Assembly (NCBI GenBank): GCA_050298695.1
Contig: JBNKUQ010000002.1
Coordinates: 1 to 64,000 of the forward strand
Direction: 5' to 3'
Length of the DNA: 64,000 nucleotides
From: CANLBN01 sp050298695
GTDB taxonomy: Bacteria > Pseudomonadota > Gammaproteobacteria > Pseudomonadales > Cellvibrionaceae
In this document: positions 18,024 through 26,240 of the stretch, in pieces
Layout of the letters: the number at the start of each line of letters is the position of its first letter
Position numbering within the stretch: position 1 is the stretch's first letter
Translations under genes and position numbers: made by a program
The notes under the pieces: generated by a model
Seen by the model: only the letters and a program-made list of their open reading frames with translations
What the model was told of the DNA's origin: nothing
Database searches by the model: none

Positions 18024-19541
18024 TTAGACGAGTTGCTTGCGCTCATTCGATGGAGGTATGTGCATGGCCTCCCGATATTTAGCTATAGTCCGGCGGGCAA
18101 CTTTAATTCCTTGGTCAGCGAGTAAAGCAGTAATTTTGCTATCGCTGAGTGGCTTTTGAGTGTTTTCGGCCGCAATCAATTTTTTAATAATGGCGCGTAT
18201 TGCGGTAGAAGAGCATTCGCCACCGCTGTCGGTACTGACGTGACTCGAGAAAAAATACTTCAACTCGAAAATACCCTGTGGGGTATGCATATACTTATTC
18301 GTTGTTACTCGAGAAATAGTGGACTCATGCATTTCTACGGTTTCGGCAATATCATGCAAAACCAAGGGTTTCATGGCTTCTTCGCCAAAATCTAAAAAGC
18401 CTTGTTGTTTATCAACAATGGCACTAGCGACTTTCAGTAGGGTTTCATTGCGACTTTGCAGGCTTTTTAGAAACCAGCGGGCTTCTTGAAGGTTATTTTT
18501 CAAGTAAGTGTTATCGTCACTCGTATCTGCCCGTTTTACCATGGCGGCGTAATCTGCATTGATACGTAATTTAGGCGCAATATCGGGGTTGAGCTCGACT
18601 AACCAGCGATTATTAATTTTTTTGACAAAGACATCGGGAACAACATACTCCGTATCGTCTGACCCGATATCATCTCCTGGCCGCGGGTTCATGCTTTGAA
18701 TGATCTGTATAGCATCACGTAGCTCTTCTTCGCGCACTTTTAATTTGCGCATTAGAGTCTTGTAATCTCTATTACCTAGTAGAGCGATATGTTCTTTCAC
18801 AATACTTTTAGCAATAGCTAGACAGGGTGTCTCAGCAGGCAATTGGCAGAGTTGGATGTGGAGGCAGTCGCCCAAATCTTGACCACCTACGCCTGGAGGG
18901 TCAAATTGTTGTATACGATGAAGTACAGCCTCGACTTCATCCAATTCTAGCTCATCTAACTGCTCTGATAAGCTTTCAAAAATTTCATTGATGGGCGACG
19001 AAAGCAAGCCTGAAGGCTGAATATCATCAATAATCGTTATTGCGATAGAGTAGTCGCGGTCCGAGAACGGGGTTAAATTCAGCTGCCAGAAGAGGTGATC
19101 CTGTAAGCTTTCAGTTCCTCCTCTGCGACTCTCAAATTGGCTATTGTCATCATCGTCATTACTGGCCGCTCCAGCGGGGGATGAGCTTTGGTATACGTCG
19201 TCCCAGCTGGTGTCGACGGGCAAGTCCTCGGGAATTTCCTGTGACCACTCCCCATCTTGTGAGTCACTTTCCAGGTCACTTTTGCTACTTTCGGAGTCAC
19301 TGCCATCCGTGCGAACGTCAGTAGTGGTTGAATTGTCGCTATTGGTATCTTTGTTGTTTTTATCGCTACTAGATGACTCAGGGGTGTCTTCTGACACTTC
19401 TAACATGGGGTTAGAGTCGAGGGCTTCTTGAATTTCGTTTTGCAGATCGAGGGTGGATAGTTGCAATAAGCGAATGGCTTGTTGCAGTTGCGGGGTCATG
19501 GTTAAGCTTTGACCCAGCTTAAGTTGGAGAGATTGTTTCAT
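18024..19541 (-). CDS. rpoN: RNA polymerase sigma-54 factor RpoN
   Basis: Sigma-54 of 505 residues. Region I is visible at the start (LKLGQSLTMTPQLQQAIRLLQLSTLDLQNEIQEALDSNPMLE), followed by a long acidic region II, the core-binding domain (GVGGQDLGDCLHIQL), a helix-turn-helix (HESTISRVTTNKYMHTPQGIFELKYFF) and the RpoN box ARRTIAKYRE near the C-terminus. It recognises -24/-12 promoters and needs activators such as PilR, encoded at the far end of the window. The usual upstream neighbour lptB is about 4.3 kb away because of an insertion. Confidence 0.97.
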   Translation of the reverse strand: MKQSLQLKLGQSLTMTPQLQQAIRLLQLSTLDLQNEIQEALDSNPMLEVSEDTPESSSSDKNNKDTNSDNSTTTDVRTDGSDSESSKSDLESDSQDGEWSQEIPEDLPVDTSWDDVYQSSSPAGAASNDDDDNSQFESRRGGTESLQDHLFWQLNLTPFSDRDYSIAITIIDDIQPSGLLSSPINEIFESLSEQLDELELDEVEAVLHRIQQFDPPGVGGQDLGDCLHIQLCQLPAETPCLAIAKSIVKEHIALLGNRDYKTLMRKLKVREEELRDAIQIIQSMNPRPGDDIGSDDTEYVVPDVFVKKINNRWLVELNPDIAPKLRINADYAAMVKRADTSDDNTYLKNNLQEARWFLKSLQSRNETLLKVASAIVDKQQGFLDFGEEAMKPLVLHDIAETVEMHESTISRVTTNKYMHTPQGIFELKYFFSSHVSTDSGGECSSTAIRAIIKKLIAAENTQKPLSDSKITALLADQGIKVARRTIAKYREAMHIPPSNERKQLV

Positions 19542-19818
19542 TAAAGCTCACTACCTTCATCTAACCAGAATCGTCATTTTTCTAATTCTAGTCAGGTGTC
19601 ACTGAAGTCGCAAGTCATATTCAAGCAAGCTTTATGCCTAATTGGTCTTGACATCTGAGAAGTCTTGTTTTTACCCAATCATATTGGCGATAAGCGATTA
19701 GTCCGCTCATGAGTGCAGAATGGTGTCGTGTTACGATGCACAATAGTATCTTTACGTCAAAAAGTGTGTTGCAATTTGATACCGTGTTTTGAAGAAAGGG
19801 CTCTTCTGAAGGGTAGAT

Positions 19819-20943
19819 ATGTATAACTTATTGAAGTGCACCATAAAAATATTATTGTATGTCATATTCATTCCCACACTACTGTGCTCAGTGTTTTATT
19901 GGTCAATTACTCCGGTTACAAAAACTGAGCTGTTGCCTTTTGCCGATAAAAGTATTGTTGATTTTCACGTTCATGTTGCTGGCTTAGGGTATGCTGACTC
20001 AGGTGCATTTATTAATGAGGAGATGAGGCAGAATCTTCGCTTTAATTTTTATCTCATGGCCATGGGGGTCACCCTAGGAGAATTAGAAGAGCAGGGTGAT
20101 AGGGTGCTCTTTAAAAAATTAAGTACCTCTATTCGAGAATCCTCTGTTGTCAGCTCGGCGGTTATTTTGGCAATGGATGGCGTTATTGATGATGGGGGGC
20201 AATTAGATAAAGCATTGACACAAGTTTATATTCCTAATGATTACGTATTTAAGGAAACCAGCCAATACGATAACTTATTATTTGGTGCCAGTATTAATCC
20301 TTATCGCCCCGATGCGATTGAGCGCTTAGAAGAGGTTCATAGACAGGGTGCGGTTTTGATTAAGTGGATACCTTCTATCATGTACATCGATCCTTCTGAT
20401 CCACGGATTCGAGATTTTTATCAAAAAATGCTTGAACTAGATATGCCGTTATTGAGCCATACGGGGATGGAAAAGTCCTTCAGCGGAGCAAAGGATGAAT
20501 TAGCAGACCCTTATAAATTGCGTTTACCCCTCGATATGGGCGTAAAAGTCATTGCTGCACATCTTGCGACAACGGGGCAGTCCGAAGGCCAGGATAATTT
20601 TGAGCGTATTTTACCCATGTTTAAAGAGTATCCTAATCTCTATGCGGATATTTCTAGTTTGACTCAGCTAAATAAATTAGGTTTTCTAAAAAAAGCACTA
20701 CAAGCAAAAGATATAGAGCCTCGTTTTATTTATGGAACCGATTGGCCCTTACAGTTTTTTCCTTTGGTGTCGGCATGGTATCACTTGGACCAAATTACTT
20801 TAGCGGAAGCAAAAGCGATACAACAAATTGATAACCAATGGGATCGCGATGTGGCGTTAAAGGTGGCAATGGGCTTATCTAAGGAATCGTTTTATCGAGG
20901 CAGAGATTTATTTCTTAAGCCTTTAACCCAGGTTATGCAATAG
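19819..20943 (+). CDS. Membrane-anchored amidohydrolase-family protein
   Basis: A metal-dependent hydrolase of the amidohydrolase-2 type, substrate unknown. A hydrophobic anchor (IKILLYVIFIPTLLCSVFYW) is followed by a TIM-barrel domain. Visible ligands are the HxH pair in IVDFHVHVAG (start of the barrel), His in LLSHTGMEKSF, His in VIAAHLATTGQ and Asp in FIYGTDWPLQFF. The 374-residue product would have its active site outside the cytoplasm. It stands alone between rpoN and the LysR/pirin cassette, both oriented away from it. The upstream gap 19542-19818 holds no gene; a TTGACA hexamer near 19656 lacks a good -10. Confidence 0.75.
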   Translation: MYNLLKCTIKILLYVIFIPTLLCSVFYWSITPVTKTELLPFADKSIVDFHVHVAGLGYADSGAFINEEMRQNLRFNFYLMAMGVTLGELEEQGDRVLFKKLSTSIRESSVVSSAVILAMDGVIDDGGQLDKALTQVYIPNDYVFKETSQYDNLLFGASINPYRPDAIERLEEVHRQGAVLIKWIPSIMYIDPSDPRIRDFYQKMLELDMPLLSHTGMEKSFSGAKDELADPYKLRLPLDMGVKVIAAHLATTGQSEGQDNFERILPMFKEYPNLYADISSLTQLNKLGFLKKALQAKDIEPRFIYGTDWPLQFFPLVSAWYHLDQITLAEAKAIQQIDNQWDRDVALKVAMGLSKESFYRGRDLFLKPLTQVMQ

Positions 20944-21036
20944 ACATTGGCAACTAAGCTGAACGTGTTATCTTCCTGCGATCTACCACTTGCCATAGTC
21001 GCTTCATTAAGTTTTATGATCACAGGCAACCGGAGG

Positions 21037-21942
21037 TCATCTTGAAAGAACACCAGGCACTTGCTGAATCAAAAATTCCATTAGCGCTTTAACCGCAGGC
21101 ATTACCCCATACCGTGAAGGCATCAGAATACTGAGTTCCGCATTGCCAGCTGTCCATTCGGGCAGTATTCGGTGTAAAAATCCTGAGGCAATTTCCGTTC
21201 GGCATATATAGGCCGGCAACGCCACAATGCCTAGTCCCTGAATAGCGGCGTGTTTAAGCGTTTCCATATCATCGCTGGACAAGCGCGGACTAAAGGGTAT
21301 CGATGCCTGTATGCCATTAGCGTGGTGCAGATTCCAGTGACCTGATGCAGGCTGCCAGCCCAGCTTGAGTCCACTGTGGTTGGATAAGTCCTGTGGTAAT
21401 GTGGGCGTGCCTGCTTTTTCCAGATAGAGCGGCCCCGCAAACACATGCCACGGCGTGGCGATGAGTTTGCGTTGAATCAGGCTTGAATCAGGCAACGCTT
21501 CGTGATGCCCCCGGATAGCCAGATCAATGCCGGACTCCACCAGATCAACATTCTGATTGGTCACTTGCTGAATAATATCCACCTTTGGATGCTCACGCAG
21601 GAACTGCGCAATCAGATCTTTGAGCAGAAACTGCGCCACCGTCACCGAGCAACTAATACGGATACGGCCAGAAAGCACATTGGTCTGACGTTTTACCGCA
21701 GCTTCGGCGGCTTCCACTTCGTTCAACATGATTCGGGCACGCTCGTAAAATGCCTGCCCGGTTTCTGTGATGGCGAACTTTCGGGAGCTACGTTGCAGCA
21801 AGCGCACCCCAAGCCGCTCTTCAAGATGATTTATGTGGCGACTCAGGCGGGACTTGGGCAGATCAAGTAGTCGTGCCGCGGGGGAAAAGCCACGCTGTTC
21901 CACCACATGAACAAAGTAAAAGTAATCATTTAAATCAATCAA
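21037..21942 (-). CDS. LysR-type transcriptional regulator
   Basis: A LysR-family regulator of 301 residues. It has an N-terminal winged helix-turn-helix (YFYFVHVVEQRGFSPAARLLDLPKSRLSRHINHLEERLGVRLLQRSSR) and a C-terminal periplasmic-binding-like effector domain. TTG 21942 is chosen because GAGGTGG lies directly upstream and homologues begin MIDLNDYFYF. It is divergent from pirin with about 120 bp between starts, so it probably controls pirin and the FMN reductase. Codon use and GC content are visibly higher than in the flanking genes, suggesting transfer. Confidence 0.9.
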   Translation of the reverse strand: MIDLNDYFYFVHVVEQRGFSPAARLLDLPKSRLSRHINHLEERLGVRLLQRSSRKFAITETGQAFYERARIMLNEVEAAEAAVKRQTNVLSGRIRISCSVTVAQFLLKDLIAQFLREHPKVDIIQQVTNQNVDLVESGIDLAIRGHHEALPDSSLIQRKLIATPWHVFAGPLYLEKAGTPTLPQDLSNHSGLKLGWQPASGHWNLHHANGIQASIPFSPRLSSDDMETLKHAAIQGLGIVALPAYICRTEIASGFLHRILPEWTAGNAELSILMPSRYGVMPAVKALMEFLIQQVPGVLSR

Positions 21943-21963
21943 GGTCCACCTCAAATACTACTG

Positions 21964-21983
21964 TCGTTCCAAATGTAGAACGA
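21964..21983. promoter_or_regulatory. Probable LysR operator
   Basis: A perfect inverted repeat TCGTTC-N8-GAACGA lies in the divergent lysR-pirin intergenic region, and the half site TCGTTC recurs at 22015-22020, 51 bp away. The spacing suits a LysR-type recognition/activation site pair. A TTGCCA near 22006 could be the -35 of the pirin promoter. Confidence 0.6.
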
Positions 21984-22062
21984 AGAGTATCATTTTTGCC
22001 ACTTTTTGCCACCATCGTTCCACTGGTAAAGTATGCAATATCAACAGAACAGGAGCTATCCC

Positions 22063-22950
22063 ATGTCAGCACTAACACAAAACACACGCACAGAGAACAG
22101 CAGCCTTCTGTATTCACCCCTGGTAAGCGGGGAGTCTCTACAGATTGGCAACGGGTTTGATGCGCTGAGCTTTAAACAGCAGCACTTTCAAGGTCTGATG
22201 GATCCCTTGGTGATGGCCGATCACTATACGATGACCAGCCCGACCTTTGGCATTCATCCCCATGCGGGCATGTCGGCCGTATCAATACTATTCGAAGACA
22301 GTCAGGGCAGTTTTCATAACCGGGATTCGCTCGGTAACCACATCGATTTAAAGCCGGGTGATCTCTATTGGCTACAGGCTGGCGGTGGCGCTATTCACGA
22401 TGAAGCCCCCCGCCCAGGCGCCCGCACCCACGGTTTGCAGGTGTTTGTAAATCTGCCGGCGCGACTTAAACACGGCGCACCAGGTTCGCTGCACGTTAAG
22501 GCCGGGGATATGCCCTTACTGCACGGTGACGACTTTCGTGTACGGGTAATGTTGGGGGAGAGTGGCGGGGTAAAAGGTGCCGACTCCCCTGCGCTGCCAG
22601 CCACTATCCTGGATGGCAAGCTAAATGCCGGTGGGCTCTTTTCGCATACGCTGGCCACTCATCACAGTGCCTGGGTTTACCCGGTGAACGGCTCCCTTCA
22701 GGTGACGCACCAAAATACCTCGATAACCATACCCGGCGGAAAGTCACTCAGCCTGCGCAATGAAGGCGAGGTGACAGACGTTGTGCTTCAGGCGGCCGCT
22801 AACAGTGAAACCCACTTTGTATTGATTGGTGCCGAACCAGTCCGGGAAAGTTTTGTTCAACGCGGGCCTTTTGTCATGAGTACAACTGAGGAGCTGGATC
22901 GTGTTGAGGCCGACTATCGCGCGGGAAAACTGGGCTCAATAAGTAACTGA
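22063..22950 (+). CDS. Pirin family protein (cupin, probable quercetinase-like)
   Basis: A bicupin of the pirin family, 295 residues from ATG 22063 (AGGAG eight bases upstream). The metal site of pirins is visible: HPHAG near residues 65-69, then the downstream H of GGGAIHDEAP. The order is cupin 1 (MADHYTM...FGIHPHAG...), GLQVFVNLP, then a weaker cupin 2 (SAWVYPVNGSLQVTH). Pirins bind Fe and some oxidise flavonols such as quercetin or act as redox-sensitive regulators; which applies here cannot be told. It forms a unit with the FMN reductase 79 bp downstream and the divergent LysR gene. Confidence 0.9.
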   Translation: MSALTQNTRTENSSLLYSPLVSGESLQIGNGFDALSFKQQHFQGLMDPLVMADHYTMTSPTFGIHPHAGMSAVSILFEDSQGSFHNRDSLGNHIDLKPGDLYWLQAGGGAIHDEAPRPGARTHGLQVFVNLPARLKHGAPGSLHVKAGDMPLLHGDDFRVRVMLGESGGVKGADSPALPATILDGKLNAGGLFSHTLATHHSAWVYPVNGSLQVTHQNTSITIPGGKSLSLRNEGEVTDVVLQAAANSETHFVLIGAEPVRESFVQRGPFVMSTTEELDRVEADYRAGKLGSISN

Positions 22951-23029
22951 CACGCGACTAGAAAAATCGGGTTATTTTTTAACAGATACTCCCCGGCAGG
23001 TGAGTATTGGCAAACAAGAGGAACAGGAA

Positions 23030-23578
23030 ATGAATATTTTAGCCTTCGCAGCAAGCAACAGTAAAAAGTCCATCAACAAGCAATTGCTCACGTACGCGAC
23101 GAGCTTATTGCACGATCATAACGTTGAGCTAATCGATATCAATGATTTTGAACTGCCCATTTACAGTGAAGACCTGGAGAGGGAGCGAGGCATCCCCCAG
23201 GCGGTACATCGCTTCCTTGCAAAAATTGCCAGCGCGGATGCCTTAATGATTGCATATGCGGAACACAATGGCGGTTACACCGTTGCGTATAAAAACCTGT
23301 TTGACTGGGCATCCAGAGCAAACCGAAATGTCTATCAAGGCAGGTCTGTGATTATGCTGGCGACATCACCGGGAGCCAGTGGCGCAAAAAGTGTGTTGTC
23401 CATGGCGGTCGAGTCCGCTCAATCTTTTGACGGAAAAGTAGCTGCATCTTTTTCACTGCCAAGTTTTTATGACAACTTTGACCTGGAAAGACAGGTTATT
23501 TCTCACACAACGCTCAAACAGGAACTAATGAGTACCATTGAAGTAATCCGGGATGAGGCACAACGTGTTCATAGCTAA
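23030..23578 (+). CDS. NADPH-dependent FMN reductase family protein
   Basis: A flavodoxin-fold reductase of 182 residues. ATG 23030 is preferred over GTG 23000 because a purine-rich AGGAACAGGAA directly precedes it. Motifs are AFAASNSKKSINKQL (FMN phosphate loop), AEHNGGYTVAYKNLFDWASR (the PEYNGSxxxxLKNxIDW-type signature) and LATSPGASGAKSVL. It probably reduces FMN, azo compounds or quinones with NADPH. It sits downstream of pirin in the LysR-linked cassette, which suggests a shared response to an electrophile or aromatic compound (inference). Confidence 0.88.
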   Translation: MNILAFAASNSKKSINKQLLTYATSLLHDHNVELIDINDFELPIYSEDLERERGIPQAVHRFLAKIASADALMIAYAEHNGGYTVAYKNLFDWASRANRNVYQGRSVIMLATSPGASGAKSVLSMAVESAQSFDGKVAASFSLPSFYDNFDLERQVISHTTLKQELMSTIEVIRDEAQRVHS

Positions 23579-23638
23579 AACGGGGGACGTGAATTTCTAA
23601 GCCTCGGTGCCCCCAGTTATATCCAGTGGTGGGATAAA

Positions 23639-23776
23639 ATTATTTCGAACAAATACAGCTTTCATTTATTTTCATTTTTTATGTCATTAATGATGTCCGG
23701 AATTATGTCGCTGGCCATGCTGGCGTTTAAGTCCGATTCATCTGGACAGCTTATACTGAATTGGCCAATAGCCTGA
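23639..23776 (+). pseudogene. DUF2798 membrane protein fragment
   Basis: After the FMN reductase stop the same frame stays open to a TGA at 23774. The last 45 codons read like the N-terminal two thirds of a DUF2798 protein: NKYSFHLFSFFMSLMMSGIMSLAML, then a short loop and LILNWPIA. Full-length members continue after the WPIAFP-like motif with a second helix and VAP-x-x-x; here the frame ends at that point. No start codon or ribosome site precedes the homologous N-terminus; ATG 23681 is internal. Most likely a decayed passenger of the cassette. Confidence 0.55.
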
Positions 23777-23824
23777 TCTGGGTTTAACTAGCCAACAAAG
23801 ACGTTTATTAGCGAAACCTTCTGC

Positions 23825-24550
23825 TTACAGCTTAAATTGATGACCGAGATAAACATCACGAACCGCTTGATTACTCATAATCGCGTCGGCATCCCCTTCA
23901 GCAATAATGTGCCCTTCGCTAACAATATACGCTGTTTCGCAAATGGTGAGGGTTTCGCGAACGTTGTGGTCGGTGATTAACACACCGATACCTCGGTCTT
24001 TGAGGTGGGTGATAATTTGTTTGATATCGTTAACTGAAATAGGGTCAACGCCAGCAAAGGGCTCATCCAATAAAATAAAGCTGGGCTCAGTCGCTAACGC
24101 GCGGGCAATTTCAACCCTTCGGCGCTCACCACCAGATAATGACATTCCAAGAGAATCGCGAATATGAGTGATATGAAACTCTTTTAGTAGTTGTTCTAGT
24201 TTTTCTAGGCGTTGTTTACGCGATAATTCCTTGCGGGTTTCAAGGATTGCAAGAATATTATTCGAGACAGACAGTTTGCGAAAAACCGATGCTTCTTGTG
24301 GCAAGTAACCAATTCCTGCGCGAGCGCGACCGTGCATAGGTAAGGGAGTAATATCTTTATCATCGATGGTGATTTTGCCTTTATCGGCGGCAACAAGCCC
24401 GGCAATCATATAAAAACACGTGGTTTTTCCAGCACCATTAGGGCCCAATAGTCCAACAATTTGTCCGCTTTTAACACTCACGGAAACGTCGGTCACAACG
24501 GGGCGTTTTGCGTAAGTTTTGGCGAGATGGTGAGCGTAAAGCGTTGACAT
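23825..24550 (-). CDS. lptB: LPS export ABC transporter ATPase LptB
   Basis: The ATPase that drives LptFG in extracting LPS from the inner membrane. The 241-residue product has Walker A GPNGAGKTT (36-44), signature LSGGERRRVEIARAL, Walker B SFILLDEPF and the H-loop (VLITDHNVRET). It is followed by a 16-bp gap from lptA. In relatives rpoN comes directly downstream; here the insertion 19819-23776 intervenes. Confidence 0.97.
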   Translation of the reverse strand: MSTLYAHHLAKTYAKRPVVTDVSVSVKSGQIVGLLGPNGAGKTTCFYMIAGLVAADKGKITIDDKDITPLPMHGRARAGIGYLPQEASVFRKLSVSNNILAILETRKELSRKQRLEKLEQLLKEFHITHIRDSLGMSLSGGERRRVEIARALATEPSFILLDEPFAGVDPISVNDIKQIITHLKDRGIGVLITDHNVRETLTICETAYIVSEGHIIAEGDADAIMSNQAVRDVYLGHQFKL

Positions 24551-24565
24551 GATGTAGCGATAATT

Positions 24566-25069
24566 TTAGGGCTTATCTTTTTGTGGTTGGAGGACAACAT
24601 TGACATTACCTTGGCCCTCAGCGCGAGCACCTTCGATGTAGTAATCAATTTTATTACTTGTAAAAACAGAGCCATCCTGATCAATAGATGCATTATTTAT
24701 CAGAGTGACTTTTTTTTGACTCAGCTGATATTTAATGGTGTCGGCTTTGGCGAGTACATCCCCTTTATTGGGTTCTGGTTTTTGTTTAAAACTCGCGGGC
24801 TTGCCTTCCGCAATAATACGAGTAACCTCCTCTTCAACGATATAAATCGTTACCTTGTCCGCTTTAATGTTCAATGTGCCTTGTTTAATATCGACATTGC
24901 CTTCATAAATGGTGAGTCCGCGCTGCTGATCTTTAATGGCAGAATTAGAGGTAATATGGATGGGTTTCTGGCTATCTTCGGGCAGACTCAATGCGTAAGA
25001 ATGCACTAATAATAAAACACTTGCGAATAATAATTTAATCAATAAGTGGTGGCGTTTATTGAGGAGCAT
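24566..25069 (-). CDS. lptA: Lipopolysaccharide transport periplasmic protein LptA
   Basis: The periplasmic bridge protein of the Lpt machine, 167 residues. A signal peptide (LLFASVLLLVHSYALSL) is followed by the OstA-like beta-jellyroll with PIHITSNSAIKDQQRGLTIYEGNVDIKQGTLNIKADKVTIY and an EGQGNVNVVLQP end. The start lies within the last codons of lptC (14-bp overlap), so it is translationally coupled to that frameshifted gene. Confidence 0.95.
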   Translation of the reverse strand: MLLNKRHHLLIKLLFASVLLLVHSYALSLPEDSQKPIHITSNSAIKDQQRGLTIYEGNVDIKQGTLNIKADKVTIYIVEEEVTRIIAEGKPASFKQKPEPNKGDVLAKADTIKYQLSQKKVTLINNASIDQDGSVFTSNKIDYYIEGARAEGQGNVNVVLQPQKDKP

Positions 25070-25671
25070 ATTGACCTTTCACATCCGAGAGTAATTCTAT
25101 GCGTTTTTCATTGAAAAATACTTTTAATCCAGTGGCCGTTGTGGTGCCAGCCTTGCTCGTGATGATAACAGGTTTATCTGTTTCTGCGTAACGGCGATTC
25201 GGCTGTATGAACAGTAATTCCGTTTTTAGTTCGGAGGTTTCGCTCTCGCGACGATCTTTTTTGTTGATCGCCACTTGTTTAATAATGACATCCCCCATTA
25301 AGGTTAATTCATCTTTTTTTTTCGTTACCCTCAGCCATATTGGCAGAAATAGTTGATATGGCACTGACCTCACGATTGGTTTCATTGTAGTCATATAAGG
25401 TGAAATAGGGTTGTTCCATAATGGTGTCAGGCTTTTGAGCCCCTACATTTTCATAGTAATTAATGGTATCTGCGGTCAGTGAGTAATCCAGACGGCCTTG
25501 TTCATCATATTGTCGGGTATGAGCATTTTTCAAAAAACTACTGGGAAAGTCCGCTTTTTGTTTGTGTGAGTTAAACAGTTCATTGAGTTCAGCGGGAGGG
25601 GAGCGCCAGAGTAGATACACCAGTAAAAAAGAACCAGCGAGGGTGAGTAAGAGTATCCAGCGCCTTGGCAT
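25056..25671 (-). CDS. lptC: LptC, interrupted by a frameshift at a run of nine A
   Basis: LptC is the bitopic inner-membrane protein that receives LPS from LptBFG and passes it to LptA. The N-terminal half (25309-25671) holds the TM helix (WILLLTLAGSFLLVYLLW) and the start of the jellyroll up to SANMAEGNEKKR, then stops. The C-terminal half (from about 25313 down to 25056) continues as KKKDELTLMGDVIIKQ ... LLSDVKGQYAP in the next frame. The join is a run of nine A on the coding strand (25314-25322). Eight A would restore one frame of 204 codons, the normal family length. Cause: sequencing indel, real mutation, or slippage; lptC is normally essential, so a full-length product is likely made. 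Confidence 0.88.
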
Positions 25672-25679
25672 TTTAATCC

Positions 25680-26231
25680 TTATAAATAATGTTGTAGTGC
25701 GGCTTCAAACGTCCCTTGAGCGAGCATAATAAAATCGCAGGCCTCACGTACAGCCCCTTCGCCACCCTTATACTGACTGAGCCAGTCAGCATGCTCTTTA
25801 ACGGCCCAATGTCCATCAGCGACTGTCATTCCTAAGCCAAGACGTCTTATTAAGGGTAAATCGGGGTAATCATCACCCATATGTGCAATTTCTTCATAGT
25901 CTAAAGGTAATTGCTTTCGTAGTTCGTCTAGAGCAGCGAGCTTATCTTCTCGACCTTGAATCAGGTGCTTAATCCCCAGTGCTTGGGTGCGCGTTTCAAC
26001 AATATGGCTGGTGCGCCCGGTAATCACAGCGACGGTTACGCCACTTTTTTGTAGCATTTTAATACCATGCCCATCTAGTGAATTAAATGCTTTGAATTCG
26101 TCGCCATTATTGGTGAAGTAGAGTTTGCCATCAGTGAGCACACCATCCACATCGAGCACGAATAATTTTATCCTACGAGCTTTGTCGATAATAGCGGGGG
26201 AAAAATCAGATAATTTCATACAATCGTTCAC
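25680..26231 (-). CDS. kdsC: 3-deoxy-D-manno-octulosonate 8-phosphate phosphatase KdsC
   Basis: HAD-superfamily phosphatase that converts KDO-8-P to KDO for the LPS core. The 183-residue protein has the nucleophile motif FVLDVDGVLTDG (Asp27/Asp29 from GTG), the compact KdsC form without a cap, VITGRTSHIVETRTQALGI, and MGDDYPDLPLI for metal binding. The start may be GTG 26231, which has a weak AGG upstream, or ATG 26219. It follows kdsD by 9 bp. Confidence 0.95.
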   Translation of the reverse strand: MNDCMKLSDFSPAIIDKARRIKLFVLDVDGVLTDGKLYFTNNGDEFKAFNSLDGHGIKMLQKSGVTVAVITGRTSHIVETRTQALGIKHLIQGREDKLAALDELRKQLPLDYEEIAHMGDDYPDLPLIRRLGLGMTVADGHWAVKEHADWLSQYKGGEGAVREACDFIMLAQGTFEAALQHYL

Positions 26232-26240
26232 TAGGGCCTG

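Noticed and set aside
24581..25009. 142-codon plus-strand frame opposite lptA
   Set aside because: Antisense shadow of lptA; composition is that of a reverse-complemented coding region.
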